Assembly (NCBI GenBank): GCA_964490085.1
Contig: CAZBAO010000028.1
Coordinates: 1-16,185 of the forward strand
Length of the DNA stretch: 16,185 nucleotides
Source: RGIG3009 sp964490085
GTDB lineage: Bacteria > Bacillota > Clostridia > Oscillospirales > Acutalibacteraceae
Reading direction: 5' to 3'
The translations under genes and the position numbers were made by a program. Under the pieces are notes generated by a model. That model had not been told where the DNA came from. It made no database searches and worked only from the letters and a program-made list of their open reading frames with translations. This document shows, one piece after another, positions 6,648 to 14,434 of this stretch (positions within the stretch are counted from its first letter, which is position 1; every line of letters starts with the position of its first letter).

Positions 6648-7670
6648 GTGCAGGAAATGGATTTGGAAAACCGTATGATGTCCACCGAATATCTGCCGGA
6701 GGATGAAGGGGATAATCCGCTTCGCCCGCGTACCCTTTCGGAATACGTGGGGCAGGAAAAGGTAAAGGACAATCTGTCCGTTTTTATCAACGCCGCGAAG
6801 CTGCGCAACGATACATTGGATCACGTGTTGTTGTACGGCCCTCCGGGACTCGGCAAAACCACGCTGTCAGCCATTATCGCGCACGAGCTTGGTGTGAATT
6901 TTCGCATTACCTCGGGACCGGCACTGGAACGCGCCGGCGATCTGGCGGCACTGCTGACGAATCTCGATCAAGGTGACGTGCTGTTTATTGATGAGATTCA
7001 TCGGTTGCCGCGTACGGTTGAGGAAATTCTGTATCCGGCTATGGAAGATTTTTCGATCGATATTATCAACGGAAAAGGGCAGGGCGCCGCATCCATCCAT
7101 CTGCCGTTGCCGAAATTTACCTTGATCGGGGCGACAACGCGCGCCGGTCAGCTCTCCGCACCGTTGCGTGATCGCTTCGGCGTAGTGTGCCGTCTGGAAA
7201 TGTATACACCGGAAGAGCTTGCCAAGATCGTTGCACGCAGTGCGGGTATTTTGGGCATCTCCTGCGACCGCGACGGTGCACTTGAAATTGCTTCCCGTTC
7301 GCGCGGAACACCGCGCATTGCCAACCGTTTACTGAAGCGCGTTCGTGATTTCGCTCAAGTTATGACAGGCGGCGGCATTGATGCGACGGTTGCACAAACG
7401 GCGCTGGATAAGCTGGAAGTGGATGAGTTAGGCTTGGATATGGTCGATCGTCGTATGCTGATGGCGATGATCCAGCATTATAATGGTGGTCCCGTTGGAT
7501 TGGATACGTTGGCGGCAGTGATCGGTGAAGAAGCCGTTACCATTGAAGACGTGTACGAGCCGTACTTACTTCAGCTTGGCTTTATCAACCGTACGCCGCG
7601 TGGTCGCGTGGTATTGCCGGCTGCGTATGCACACTTGGGGATCGCCCATCAGACTACCTTTGATGTGTAA
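6648..7670 (+). CDS. ruvB: Holliday junction branch migration DNA helicase RuvB
   Basis: RuvB is the AAA+ motor that forms hexameric rings on the duplex arms and drives branch migration. The 340-residue protein has Walker A GPPGLGKTT (64-72), Walker B FIDEIH (113-118), sensor 1 GATTR (161-165), an arginine-finger region PLRDRF (172-177), sensor 2 with RGTPRIANRLLKR (about 219-231) and a C-terminal winged-helix domain ending in LGFINRTPRGR, the DNA-contacting segment. It starts at GTG 6648, six bases after AGGAGGTGA, which overlaps the ruvA stop. It is complete, has no odd residues, and is followed by a methyltransferase after 12 bases. Confidence 0.97.
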   Translation: MQEMDLENRMMSTEYLPEDEGDNPLRPRTLSEYVGQEKVKDNLSVFINAAKLRNDTLDHVLLYGPPGLGKTTLSAIIAHELGVNFRITSGPALERAGDLAALLTNLDQGDVLFIDEIHRLPRTVEEILYPAMEDFSIDIINGKGQGAASIHLPLPKFTLIGATTRAGQLSAPLRDRFGVVCRLEMYTPEELAKIVARSAGILGISCDRDGALEIASRSRGTPRIANRLLKRVRDFAQVMTGGGIDATVAQTALDKLEVDELGLDMVDRRMLMAMIQHYNGGPVGLDTLAAVIGEEAVTIEDVYEPYLLQLGFINRTPRGRVVLPAAYAHLGIAHQTTFDV

Positions 7671-7682
7671 AGGATTTTTCCT

Positions 7683-8579
7683 ATGAGAACAGCGGAAAAC
7701 TGGAAAGATTATGAATTGTTAGACGCAACCGACGGTGAACGCTTGGAGCGGTGGGGAAATTGCTTCTTGATCCGTCCGGATCCTCAGATTTTGTGGAGCA
7801 CCGGTCGTCAGCACCCTCTGTGGAAAGCGGCGCAAGCGCGGTATCATCGCTCACACACGGGCGGCGGTCATTGGGAGACTTACAAACCGTTGCCGGATGT
7901 GTGGGAGATCGGATATGAGTCACCGGCGGCAGGTCTTACCGGTCTGCGTTTTCGCTTAAAACCGATGGGCTTTAAGCATACCGGATTATTTCCGGAGCAG
8001 GCGGTAAACTGGGATGCCATGGCTAATATGATCCGCACGGCAGGTCGTCCCGTTCGGGTGTTGAATCTGTTTGGTTATACCGGCGGGGCGACCTTGGCGT
8101 GCGTCGCCGCCGGTGCGCACGTGACGCACGTGGACGCTTCCAAGGGTATGGTCACTTGGGGACGTGAAAATGCCGTTTCCTCCGGTTTAGCCGATCGTCC
8201 CATGCGTTGGTTGATTGACGATTGCGGAAAATTCGTCCAGCGCGAACAACGGCGCGGCAATTCTTACGATGCGATTCTGATGGATCCGCCGTCTTACGGG
8301 CGCGGCCCAAACGGCGAGGTGTGGAAGTTGGAGGAACAGATCTACGATCTGGTGCGTGAATGTGTATCCATTTTGTCGGATAAACCGCTCTTTTTCCTCG
8401 TCAATTCCTATACAACAGGCTTGTCGCCGTCGGTGATGCAGTACATCTTGGGATCACTGATCACGCCGCGCTTTGGCGGAAACACTTCTGCGGATGAGAT
8501 CGGTTTACCGGTCACACAAAGTGGGCTGGTGCTGCCTTGCGGTGCAACTGCTATGTGGAAAGCGGGTGAGAGCGTATGA
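7683..8579 (+). CDS. Class I SAM-dependent methyltransferase (RlmI/RlmK-related)
   Basis: This 298-residue cytoplasmic protein resembles the family of 23S rRNA cytosine-C5 and guanine-N7 methyltransferases (RlmI, RlmK-like; Methyltrans_SAM). The Rossmann core shows motif I NLFGYTGG (128-135), the acidic ribose-binding end of strand 2, VDAS (150-153), and motif IV DPPSYGRG (201-208). The N-terminal part (about 1-110) is a beta-rich region with no PUA domain, unlike E. coli RlmI, so the substrate may differ. The ATG at 7683 follows AAAGGA, 12 bases after ruvB. Its stop overlaps the next start in an ATGA, so it is translationally coupled to the ECF transporter genes. An rRNA target is a family-based guess; other RNA or a small molecule is possible. 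Confidence 0.82.
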   Translation: MRTAENWKDYELLDATDGERLERWGNCFLIRPDPQILWSTGRQHPLWKAAQARYHRSHTGGGHWETYKPLPDVWEIGYESPAAGLTGLRFRLKPMGFKHTGLFPEQAVNWDAMANMIRTAGRPVRVLNLFGYTGGATLACVAAGAHVTHVDASKGMVTWGRENAVSSGLADRPMRWLIDDCGKFVQREQRRGNSYDAILMDPPSYGRGPNGEVWKLEEQIYDLVRECVSILSDKPLFFLVNSYTTGLSPSVMQYILGSLITPRFGGNTSADEIGLPVTQSGLVLPCGATAMWKAGESV

Positions 8580-9418
8580 ATATGATTTCGGTTGATTCGG
8601 TTCGTTTTCGGTATGACGAGGGAGAAGAACAGCCGGAGTCCGCCGTTGTGCTGGACGGCATTGATCTCGCCGTCCCGCGCGGTCAGTTTATCGCTTTGCT
8701 TGGACATAACGGCTGCGGCAAATCCACCCTTGCAAAACACTTTAACGCGCTCTTGCTGCCGCTTGGCGGTGCGGTGCTTATTAAGGGGATGTCTACGGCT
8801 GACGAGGATAAACGCTACGATATTCGCAGTACGGTGGGTATGGTATTGCAGAATCCCGATAATCAGTTGGTTTCTACGATCGTAGAAGAGGATGTGGCGT
8901 TTGGCCCGGAAAATTTAGGGATCGATCCTGTTGAGATACGCGAGCGTGTTGACACCGCACTCAAAGCGGTCGGTATGTACGAGTACCGCTCCCACGCCGC
9001 TCATAAATTATCCGGTGGCCAGAAACAGCGCGTCGCGATCGCGGGTGTTTTGGCAATGCAGCCGGAATGTATCGTTTTAGATGAGCCAACAGCGATGCTG
9101 GATCCGCGCGGTAGGAAAGAGGTTATCGACACCATCTGTCGCTTAAACCGCGAGCAGGGCATCACGATCGTGCTGATAACACATTACATGGAAGAGGCCG
9201 TGCTGGCTGACCGCGTGGTGGTAATGGAACGCGGCAAGCTGGTGATGGACGGCACACCGCACGAGGTCTTTTCTAACGTTGATACTTTGCGCGAGATTGA
9301 ACTGGACGTTCCGCAACCGACGGAGCTTTGTCATTTGCTACGGCAGGCGGGTGTGGATATACCGGACGATGTTTTAACGGTCGACGAGTGCGTCGACGCG
9401 TTGTCGTCACTATTGTAA
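8576..9418 (+). CDS. ecfA1: ECF transporter ATPase EcfA1
   Basis: This is one of the two ATPases that power energy-coupling factor importers of vitamins and metals. The 280-residue protein has Walker A GHNGCGKST (43-51), Q-loop Gln92 (VLQNPDNQ), LSGGQ (145-149), Walker B CIVLDE (165-170), D-loop and H-loop His203. The Q-loop QNPDNQ is characteristic of EcfA. A C-terminal extension (about 230-280) matches the dimerising tail of EcfA proteins. The ATG at 8576 overlaps the methyltransferase stop (ATGA); an in-frame ATG at 8582 is an alternative. It is followed by ecfA2 after 15 bases. Confidence 0.95.
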   Translation: MNMISVDSVRFRYDEGEEQPESAVVLDGIDLAVPRGQFIALLGHNGCGKSTLAKHFNALLLPLGGAVLIKGMSTADEDKRYDIRSTVGMVLQNPDNQLVSTIVEEDVAFGPENLGIDPVEIRERVDTALKAVGMYEYRSHAAHKLSGGQKQRVAIAGVLAMQPECIVLDEPTAMLDPRGRKEVIDTICRLNREQGITIVLITHYMEEAVLADRVVVMERGKLVMDGTPHEVFSNVDTLREIELDVPQPTELCHLLRQAGVDIPDDVLTVDECVDALSSLL

Positions 9419-9433
9419 AGGAAGAAAACTTTC

Positions 9434-10303
9434 ATGGCCTTGATTGAAACACAAAACTGTACATTGCGGTATTCTGCGGGAACGCCGTTCGAACGGGAAG
9501 CTCTCCACGATGTGTCTGTCAGCATCGAGGAGGGTGAGTTCGTTGGCGTTATCGGACACACCGGATCCGGTAAATCCAGTTTTGTGCAGCTGCTCAACGG
9601 CCTGTTAAAACCGAATTCCGGCCGCATTTTGTTGGACGGGCGTAATATCTGGGAACACCCGAAGGAGATCCGCAAGGTGCGGTTTGGGGTCGGTATGGTG
9701 TTCCAGTATCCGGAATATCAGTTGTTTGAGGAAACGGTATACAAGGATATTGCCTTCGGGCCGCGCAATATGGGGTTATCCGATAACGAGATCCGTGAGC
9801 GTGTGTACACCGCAGCAGAATGGGTAGGCTTAAAAACGGAACTACTTGAAAAATCGCCGTTTGAATTGTCCGGCGGCGAAAAGCGCCGTGCGGCGATCGC
9901 CGGTGTAATGGCAATGCGCCCGCGGGTGCTTATTCTTGATGAGCCCACCGCAGGTCTGGATCCGCGCGGAAGAGATTTAATATTGAGTCGTATTCGCGCA
10001 TATCAGCAGGAATTTCACACCACGGTGTTGTTGGTATCCCACAGCATGGAAGATATTGCGCGTGTAGCTGATCGTGTACTGGTGCTGAACAATGGATCGG
10101 TCGCGATGCTTGAAACTACCGATACGATCTTTTCCCACACTGCCGAACTTGAAAGTATGGGGCTTTCGGTTCCGGCGGTTACCAAAGTTTTTGTAAAGCT
10201 ACGCGAACGCGGCTTTGCGGTGCCGAACGGCATTTATACGGTAGAAGCAGCCAAAACAGCGTTGCTTCCCCTGCTGAGAGGGGGTAACGGCGATGCTCGC
10301 TGA
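9434..10303 (+). CDS. ecfA2: ECF transporter ATPase EcfA2
   Basis: This is the second, non-identical ATPase of the ECF module, pairing with EcfA1 on the transmembrane EcfT. The 289-residue protein has Walker A GHTGSGKSS (41-49), Q-loop Gln91 (VFQYPEYQLF), a variant signature LSGGE (145-149) followed by KRR, Walker B LILDE (166-170) and H-loop in VSHSM (about 206-210). FQYPEYQLFEETV is typical of EcfA2. The signature ends in Glu rather than the Gln of EcfA1, as is common in this subunit. The ATG at 9434 follows AAAGGAAG. Its 3' end overlaps ecfT by 11 bases, so the two are probably translated in a coupled way. Confidence 0.95.
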   Translation: MALIETQNCTLRYSAGTPFEREALHDVSVSIEEGEFVGVIGHTGSGKSSFVQLLNGLLKPNSGRILLDGRNIWEHPKEIRKVRFGVGMVFQYPEYQLFEETVYKDIAFGPRNMGLSDNEIRERVYTAAEWVGLKTELLEKSPFELSGGEKRRAAIAGVMAMRPRVLILDEPTAGLDPRGRDLILSRIRAYQQEFHTTVLLVSHSMEDIARVADRVLVLNNGSVAMLETTDTIFSHTAELESMGLSVPAVTKVFVKLRERGFAVPNGIYTVEAAKTALLPLLRGGNGDAR

Positions 10304-11105
10304 TATTTCCATCGGTCAGTTTTTCCCCGGAAATTCACTTATCCATCGGTTGGATCCCCGTGTGAAGTTGGTGCTGACCTTTGCCTATATCCTGCTGATC
10401 TTTATTCCTAATAATTGGGGTGGTCTGGCGGCGGCGCTTGTTCTGTTGGGTTTTTGTGTTGGGTTATCCGCTATTCCCGTTAAACTGATACTCAAAGGGT
10501 TAAAGCCGGTAATACCGCTTCTCTTGTTCACGTCCCTTATCAATATCTTCTACGTTGAAGGAAGGGTGCTGGTAAGCTTTTGGATACTGCAGATCACGTT
10601 GGAAGGTATTTTTACGGCACTGTTTGTTTCGATCCGTATTCTGTGCCTGATAGCTGCCGGTTCATTGCTTACGTATACCACCTCGCCGACCACGTTGACG
10701 GATGCAATGGAGCGTGTGCTGAGTCCGCTTAAGGTGTTTCGTATCAGTGTGCATGAGATCGCCATGATGATGACGATCGCTTTACGGTTTATCCCCACAC
10801 TGATCGAGGAAACCGATAAGATCATGTCGGCGCAAAAAGCGCGCGGTGCAGATATGGAAAGCGGTAACATACTGCAACGGGTGCGTGCCCTTATACCGGT
10901 ACTCGTACCGTTATTCATCTCATCTTTCCGTCGTGCTTATGAGCTAGCAACCGCCATGGAATGTCGTTGTTATCACGGCGGTGATGGCCGCACACGCATG
11001 AAGCAGCTGCACATGGTCTTGCGTGATTATATCGCGCTTGGTGTGATGGTACTGTTTACGGCGTTGCTTATTGTCAGTAATTTGCTTATTCCGGCAACGA
11101 TTTAA
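10293..11105 (+). CDS. ecfT: ECF transporter transmembrane protein EcfT
   Basis: EcfT is the membrane scaffold joining the EcfA1/A2 ATPases to exchangeable substrate-binding S components. The 270-residue protein has hydrophobic segments at about 27-60, 72-88, 105-125, 203-211 and 243-266, the N-terminal DPRVKL (21-26) and two coupling-helix signatures, AQKARGADMESG (180-191) and AMECRCYHGGDGRTRM (221-236). The second replaces the usual A-R-G with C-R-C, a variant I believe occurs in Clostridia. It starts at ATG 10293 inside ecfA2, after GAGGGGG. No S-component gene is adjacent, consistent with a group II shared module serving S subunits encoded elsewhere. Confidence 0.94.
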   Translation: MLADISIGQFFPGNSLIHRLDPRVKLVLTFAYILLIFIPNNWGGLAAALVLLGFCVGLSAIPVKLILKGLKPVIPLLLFTSLINIFYVEGRVLVSFWILQITLEGIFTALFVSIRILCLIAAGSLLTYTTSPTTLTDAMERVLSPLKVFRISVHEIAMMMTIALRFIPTLIEETDKIMSAQKARGADMESGNILQRVRALIPVLVPLFISSFRRAYELATAMECRCYHGGDGRTRMKQLHMVLRDYIALGVMVLFTALLIVSNLLIPATI

Positions 11106-11123
11106 CAAAAAGGGGGCTTCTGC

Positions 11124-11876
11124 ATGGCAAACGTACGGTTGACACTGCAATACGTCGGAACGCGATATCACGGCTGGCAGGTGCAGCCAAACGGCATTAC
11201 CGTGCAGGAGGCCCTCCAAAATGCGATCGAACAGGTAACCGGTGTCCGCAGTGCCGTGACCGGTTGCAGCCGTACGGACGCGGGCGTGCACGCCAATCGG
11301 TTCTATTGCACGACTGCACAGCCTCAGCGTATATCCGTCGATAAATTTGTACAGGCGCTTAACGCCGTGTTGCCGGAAGATATTGCCGTGCTTTGCTGTG
11401 ACGCGGTATCGGATGAATTTCATCCGCGGTATTCGGCGGTGGCTAAACGCTACGTATACCGAATCTGGAACGGTGCGGTGCGCAATCCGTTTGAACAGGG
11501 GGTTTCCTTGCATCTGCGCTCACCGCTTGATGATGCGCGCATGAACGAGGTCGCACAACTGTTTTTGGGAACGCATGATTTCTCGGCCTTTTGTTCTGCG
11601 GGCAGTACCGTACAAGATAAAGTGCGCACGATTCGCCTCTCGCAAGTAGAACGTGACGGAAATCTCGTGACCTACACGGTGGAGGCTGACGGTTTTTTGT
11701 ACAATATGGTGCGTATTCTTGTCGGCACTATTTTAGATGTCACTGCCGGTCGGCTATGCGAAGACGATGTGCAGCGTGCTTTAGATACGGGTGATCGCTC
11801 TTGTGCGGGTGCCACGGCTCCCGCGTGTGGGCTGTTTTTGGATGAAGTTTGGTACCAAACGGAGGTGAAGTCATGA
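11124..11876 (+). CDS. truA: tRNA pseudouridine synthase A (TruA)
   Basis: TruA converts uridines 38-40 in the tRNA anticodon arm to pseudouridine. The 250-residue protein has the conserved YVGTRYHGWQ (10-19), the catalytic motif CSRTDAGVHA (48-57) with nucleophile Asp52, KRYVYRIW in the middle, HDFSAFC and the C-terminal NMVRILVGT segment, all typical. The ATG at 11124 follows AAAAAGGGGG, 18 bases after ecfT. The ecfA1-ecfA2-ecfT-truA order is a widespread Firmicutes arrangement, usually next to ribosomal protein genes; here the cluster follows ruvCAB instead. Its stop overlaps the next start (ATGA). Confidence 0.96.
   Translation: MANVRLTLQYVGTRYHGWQVQPNGITVQEALQNAIEQVTGVRSAVTGCSRTDAGVHANRFYCTTAQPQRISVDKFVQALNAVLPEDIAVLCCDAVSDEFHPRYSAVAKRYVYRIWNGAVRNPFEQGVSLHLRSPLDDARMNEVAQLFLGTHDFSAFCSAGSTVQDKVRTIRLSQVERDGNLVTYTVEADGFLYNMVRILVGTILDVTAGRLCEDDVQRALDTGDRSCAGATAPACGLFLDEVWYQTEVKS
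11861..11868 (+). promoter_or_regulatory. Ribosome binding site that fixes the DUF5711 start
   Basis: GGAGGTGA just before the ATG at 11873 selects that start. A longer frame from TTG 11849 lacks its own site and would have this sequence inside the coding region. Confidence 0.78.
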
Positions 11877-13039
11877 GCGGATCTACGGTTCAGAGCCGAC
11901 GATTGAAAAATCAATACCGTCCGTGGCTTCGCCTTTTTGTGCGGCTTCTCATCGTTGCCGCTGTCCTGCTCGTCGGTTTTTTGGTTTGGAATAATTGGGA
12001 TACACTCGCTCCCGAGGCGGTTCTGGATTGGGCAGAGGTTCGATTCGGTAACGCGCAGATCGGTACAGGTTTTCCTGTCGCGGCTGAGGGAAACACCGTT
12101 TTAGCGATGAGCGAGGTGAATCAGCATTTGGTAATGCTGACCGATACCTCTCTGCAGTTTTATAATTCCTCCGCATCTCGCGTTATCACACGCAATCATT
12201 CGTTTTCTGATCCGACGCTACAAACCGCCGGCCGTTACGCGCTGATCACGGAGGTTGGGAGCAGTCGATTCCGATTGGATACGCGGCGTGAAACGGTGTT
12301 ATCTATGGAGTTGGAAAACCGCAAAATATATGCCTCCTGTGTGTTATCCTCCGGTATGGTGGGCGTGGTAACCGACAGTGCGTCGCAGAGCTATTTGTGT
12401 GAAATTCGGGTATATAACCGAAATGGGAAATCCGTTTTCACTTATCAGAGCCGGAAATATTTGCTGACAAATATTTCGTTGGCATCCAACGGTAAGGGGA
12501 TCGCCGCTGTCGGTACGACCGCTGAAGGTGGAATGCTGAAATCCGTGCTGCTGATGTTCGATTTTTCGGATACTGAACCCACGGAATACAGCGGCTCGGA
12601 TCTGCTCCTGTACGATGTCAACTATTTCAGCGGTGGTGCAGTTCTGGCAGTGGGGGATAAGGAGGTCTGGATCCTTCCCAACCGGGGGAGCACAGTCGAA
12701 AAGATTGCACTGGACGGTTTTGAACCGGTCGGTTACAGTGCCACTCCGACTTTTTCCGGCCTCGTACTGCAACGATCAGGCAGCAACGGCGATGGCTATG
12801 TCTGGACGATCGACGGTTCCGGATCGGTTTGGAAAAGCGAGCAACTTGAGGGGAATTTCCGAAGCGTCTCGTGCCAAAGCTCGCGGATATTGGTGTTGAC
12901 GGAATCGCATTTGTACAGCTTTGGAAAAAACGGTTTACAAAGCGAGGCGTCCACGCCTACCGATTCGTTGTTGGTCACCGAATATCTGGATTCCCCGTTG
13001 CTGCTGACACTCAGTGAATTGCAACGCGTAGATGCGTAG
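11873..13039 (+). CDS. DUF5711 family membrane-anchored protein, function unknown
   Basis: This 388-residue protein has a basic N-terminus (RRLKNQYRPWLR), one membrane segment at about 21-40 and no cleavage site, which predicts a single-pass protein with a large extracytoplasmic part. That part is rich in short beta strands with recurring hydrophobic-G-x patterns, suggesting a beta-propeller, as expected of DUF5711 proteins (a family I recognise from the N-terminal LDWAEVRFGNAQIGTGFPV region). No catalytic motif is visible. It shares an ATGA with truA and is followed at once by a promoter for the cvpA-like gene. Role unknown; cell-envelope sensing or scaffolding are possibilities only. Confidence 0.75.
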   Translation: MSGSTVQSRRLKNQYRPWLRLFVRLLIVAAVLLVGFLVWNNWDTLAPEAVLDWAEVRFGNAQIGTGFPVAAEGNTVLAMSEVNQHLVMLTDTSLQFYNSSASRVITRNHSFSDPTLQTAGRYALITEVGSSRFRLDTRRETVLSMELENRKIYASCVLSSGMVGVVTDSASQSYLCEIRVYNRNGKSVFTYQSRKYLLTNISLASNGKGIAAVGTTAEGGMLKSVLLMFDFSDTEPTEYSGSDLLLYDVNYFSGGAVLAVGDKEVWILPNRGSTVEKIALDGFEPVGYSATPTFSGLVLQRSGSNGDGYVWTIDGSGSVWKSEQLEGNFRSVSCQSSRILVLTESHLYSFGKNGLQSEASTPTDSLLVTEYLDSPLLLTLSELQRVDA

Positions 13040-13068
13040 TTGTACTTTCTGCGAAAGTATGCTACAAT
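13040..13068 (+). promoter_or_regulatory. Internal promoter before the cvpA-like gene
   Basis: TTGTAC (13040-13045), 17 bases, TACAAT (13063-13068) with TGC directly before it (extended -10). It starts at the first base after the DUF5711 stop codon. The spacer contains most of a 7-3-7 inverted repeat. Confidence 0.65.
13043..13059. promoter_or_regulatory. Inverted repeat between -35 and -10 (possible operator)
   Basis: TACTTTC-TGC-GAAAGTA is a perfect 7-bp inverted repeat with a 3-base centre, overlapping the -35 and filling most of the spacer. A repressor bound here would block the promoter. There is no T-run after it, so it is not a terminator. Confidence 0.45.
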
Positions 13069-13099
13069 GTTGAGCAATACTACAAAAGGAGAGCCACAT

Positions 13100-13816
13100 A
13101 TGTCGTATATTTTAGATGCAATTATCGTCGCCATTATTGTTATCACCGCGATCATCGGTTATCGTCGCGGTTTTATCCGTACGATTATTCAGCTTGCCGG
13201 TTGTATCGTCGCGTTTATTCTGGCACTTTCACTGAGTAATACGGTGTCGACAATGGTATATGACGGCGTACTGCGTGACGGTCTGCAGGAAAAGATCGAA
13301 ACGATCTGGAGTGAAACGGTCGTTGACGGTGCCGCCCAGTCGTTAACCGAACAAACGGAATCGGTGCTTGAGGCTTTGCCTGATTTTGTACAGGCGGTAT
13401 TTGATGCCGAAACGATCACACAAGGGATCCGCGATTCTGTCGGTAACGATCAAACCGGAAGTGCGGTCGCCGATTATTTAGTTGACGAATTGCTTCGTCC
13501 GGTAATGGTGGCGGTGATTCGTTTTGTAGCGTTTTTGCTCTTGTTCGTGATCTTAATGATCGTAATTCGCTTATTGGAAAAGCTGTTAAAGCCGATCACT
13601 AAAATGCCGCTCATTCGGCAAGCGGACGGTACGTTGGGCGTGATCGTTGGCTTGGCAAAAGGAATTCTGTTTGCCTTGGTTGCGGTAACGGTGATTCAGT
13701 TGATCGCGACCGGTGCTACGACCGGTCCGTTCACACAGGAAAATTTAGATAATAGTCTTGTGGCGGGATGGATTGCGGATATCAATCCGCTTTCGGCGGT
13801 GCTCAATATCGAGTGA
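13100..13816 (+). CDS. CvpA family membrane protein
   Basis: This 238-residue protein is predicted to span the membrane about four times (5-20, 27-48, 136-158, 177-201), with an extracytoplasmic region of about 85 residues between the second and third spans. The N-terminal pattern, a first helix then GYRRGFIRTIIQLAG (20-34), is the CvpA family signature; the LIRQADGTLGVIVGLAKG segment (171-188) before the last span also fits. CvpA was named for colicin V production, but in most bacteria it is an envelope protein of uncertain role. The frame is open from 13040, but the ATG at 13100, eight bases after AAAAGGAG, is the supported start. Confidence 0.83.
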   Translation: MSYILDAIIVAIIVITAIIGYRRGFIRTIIQLAGCIVAFILALSLSNTVSTMVYDGVLRDGLQEKIETIWSETVVDGAAQSLTEQTESVLEALPDFVQAVFDAETITQGIRDSVGNDQTGSAVADYLVDELLRPVMVAVIRFVAFLLLFVILMIVIRLLEKLLKPITKMPLIRQADGTLGVIVGLAKGILFALVAVTVIQLIATGATTGPFTQENLDNSLVAGWIADINPLSAVLNIE

Positions 13817-13831
13817 GTGAGGTAACCTACA

Positions 13832-14413
13832 ATGGAACGTTTAAAGTTTGTATGGAATATTCCCAACATCTTGTCGTTGGTGCGCATTGTATTGCTTCCG
13901 GTTTTTGCAGTGTTGTATTTTAACGACCTATTGATATGGGCAGTCATAACGTTGCTGTTCTCGGGACTGACCGACCTGTTTGACGGTGTGATCGCAAGAC
14001 GGTGCAACCAAATTACCGAGATTGGTAAACTGTTGGATCCGGCAGCGGATAAGCTGACTCAGATCACCGTGCTGCTGTGCCTGGTCGTTCGTTATCCCGC
14101 ACTGATCCCGCTGGCTGTTATCTGTCTGACAAAGGAAGTTTTGCAGGCGATCGGGGGATGGATACTACTCTCGAAAAACGCGACCATACGCGGTTCCAAA
14201 TGGTTCGGTAAGGTTTCTACTTTTTTGTTTTATGCGGTCATGCTGGCGATCGTGGTATGGGTGGATATGCCACCGATCGTTTTAGCTGTGCTGATTTTCC
14301 TGGTGGCTGCCACCATGTTGTTTTCGTTTTTTAAATATATGCTGCTTTATTTTAAGCTGCGAAAAGAAGCTGCTGTTGTATCCGAAACAGCTGTTCCGGA
14401 ATCTGCTCAGTGA
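13832..14413 (+). CDS. pgsA: CDP-alcohol phosphatidyltransferase, PgsA-like
   Basis: This membrane enzyme transfers a phosphatidyl group from CDP-diacylglycerol to an alcohol, most likely glycerol 3-phosphate, the committed step to phosphatidylglycerol. The 193-residue protein has the complete family motif: Asp48, Asp51-Gly52, Ala55-Arg56, Gly65, Asp69 and Asp73, with exact canonical spacing; the aspartates hold the metal ions and Asp73 is the expected base. About five to six hydrophobic segments follow. The start NIPNILSLVRIVLLPVF (9-25) is typical of PgsA. It begins 15 bases after cvpA. The acceptor alcohol is inferred; cardiolipin- or inositol-type relatives share the motif. Confidence 0.85.
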   Translation: MERLKFVWNIPNILSLVRIVLLPVFAVLYFNDLLIWAVITLLFSGLTDLFDGVIARRCNQITEIGKLLDPAADKLTQITVLLCLVVRYPALIPLAVICLTKEVLQAIGGWILLSKNATIRGSKWFGKVSTFLFYAVMLAIVVWVDMPPIVLAVLIFLVAATMLFSFFKYMLLYFKLRKEAAVVSETAVPESAQ

Positions 14414-14434
14414 TTGATTTTTAAAGGAGTTCCT

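Noticed and set aside
6012..6824. Minus-strand open frame of 270 codons across ruvA and the start of ruvB
   Set aside because: It is fully antisense to two well-supported genes. Long antisense frames are expected at this base composition.
7669..7682. Small inverted repeat AGGA-TTTT-TCCT at the methyltransferase ribosome binding site
   Set aside because: A four-base stem is too weak to argue for a regulatory hairpin or terminator.
8872..8887. 16-bp perfect palindrome TTCTACGATCGTAGAA
   Set aside because: It lies within the conserved VSTIVEED coding segment of ecfA1 and is adequately explained by codon choice.
9380..9397. Hairpin GTCGACG-AGTG-CGTCGAC near the end of ecfA1
   Set aside because: It has no T-run and lies in coding sequence (VDECVDA), where a repeated Val-Asp codon pair explains it.
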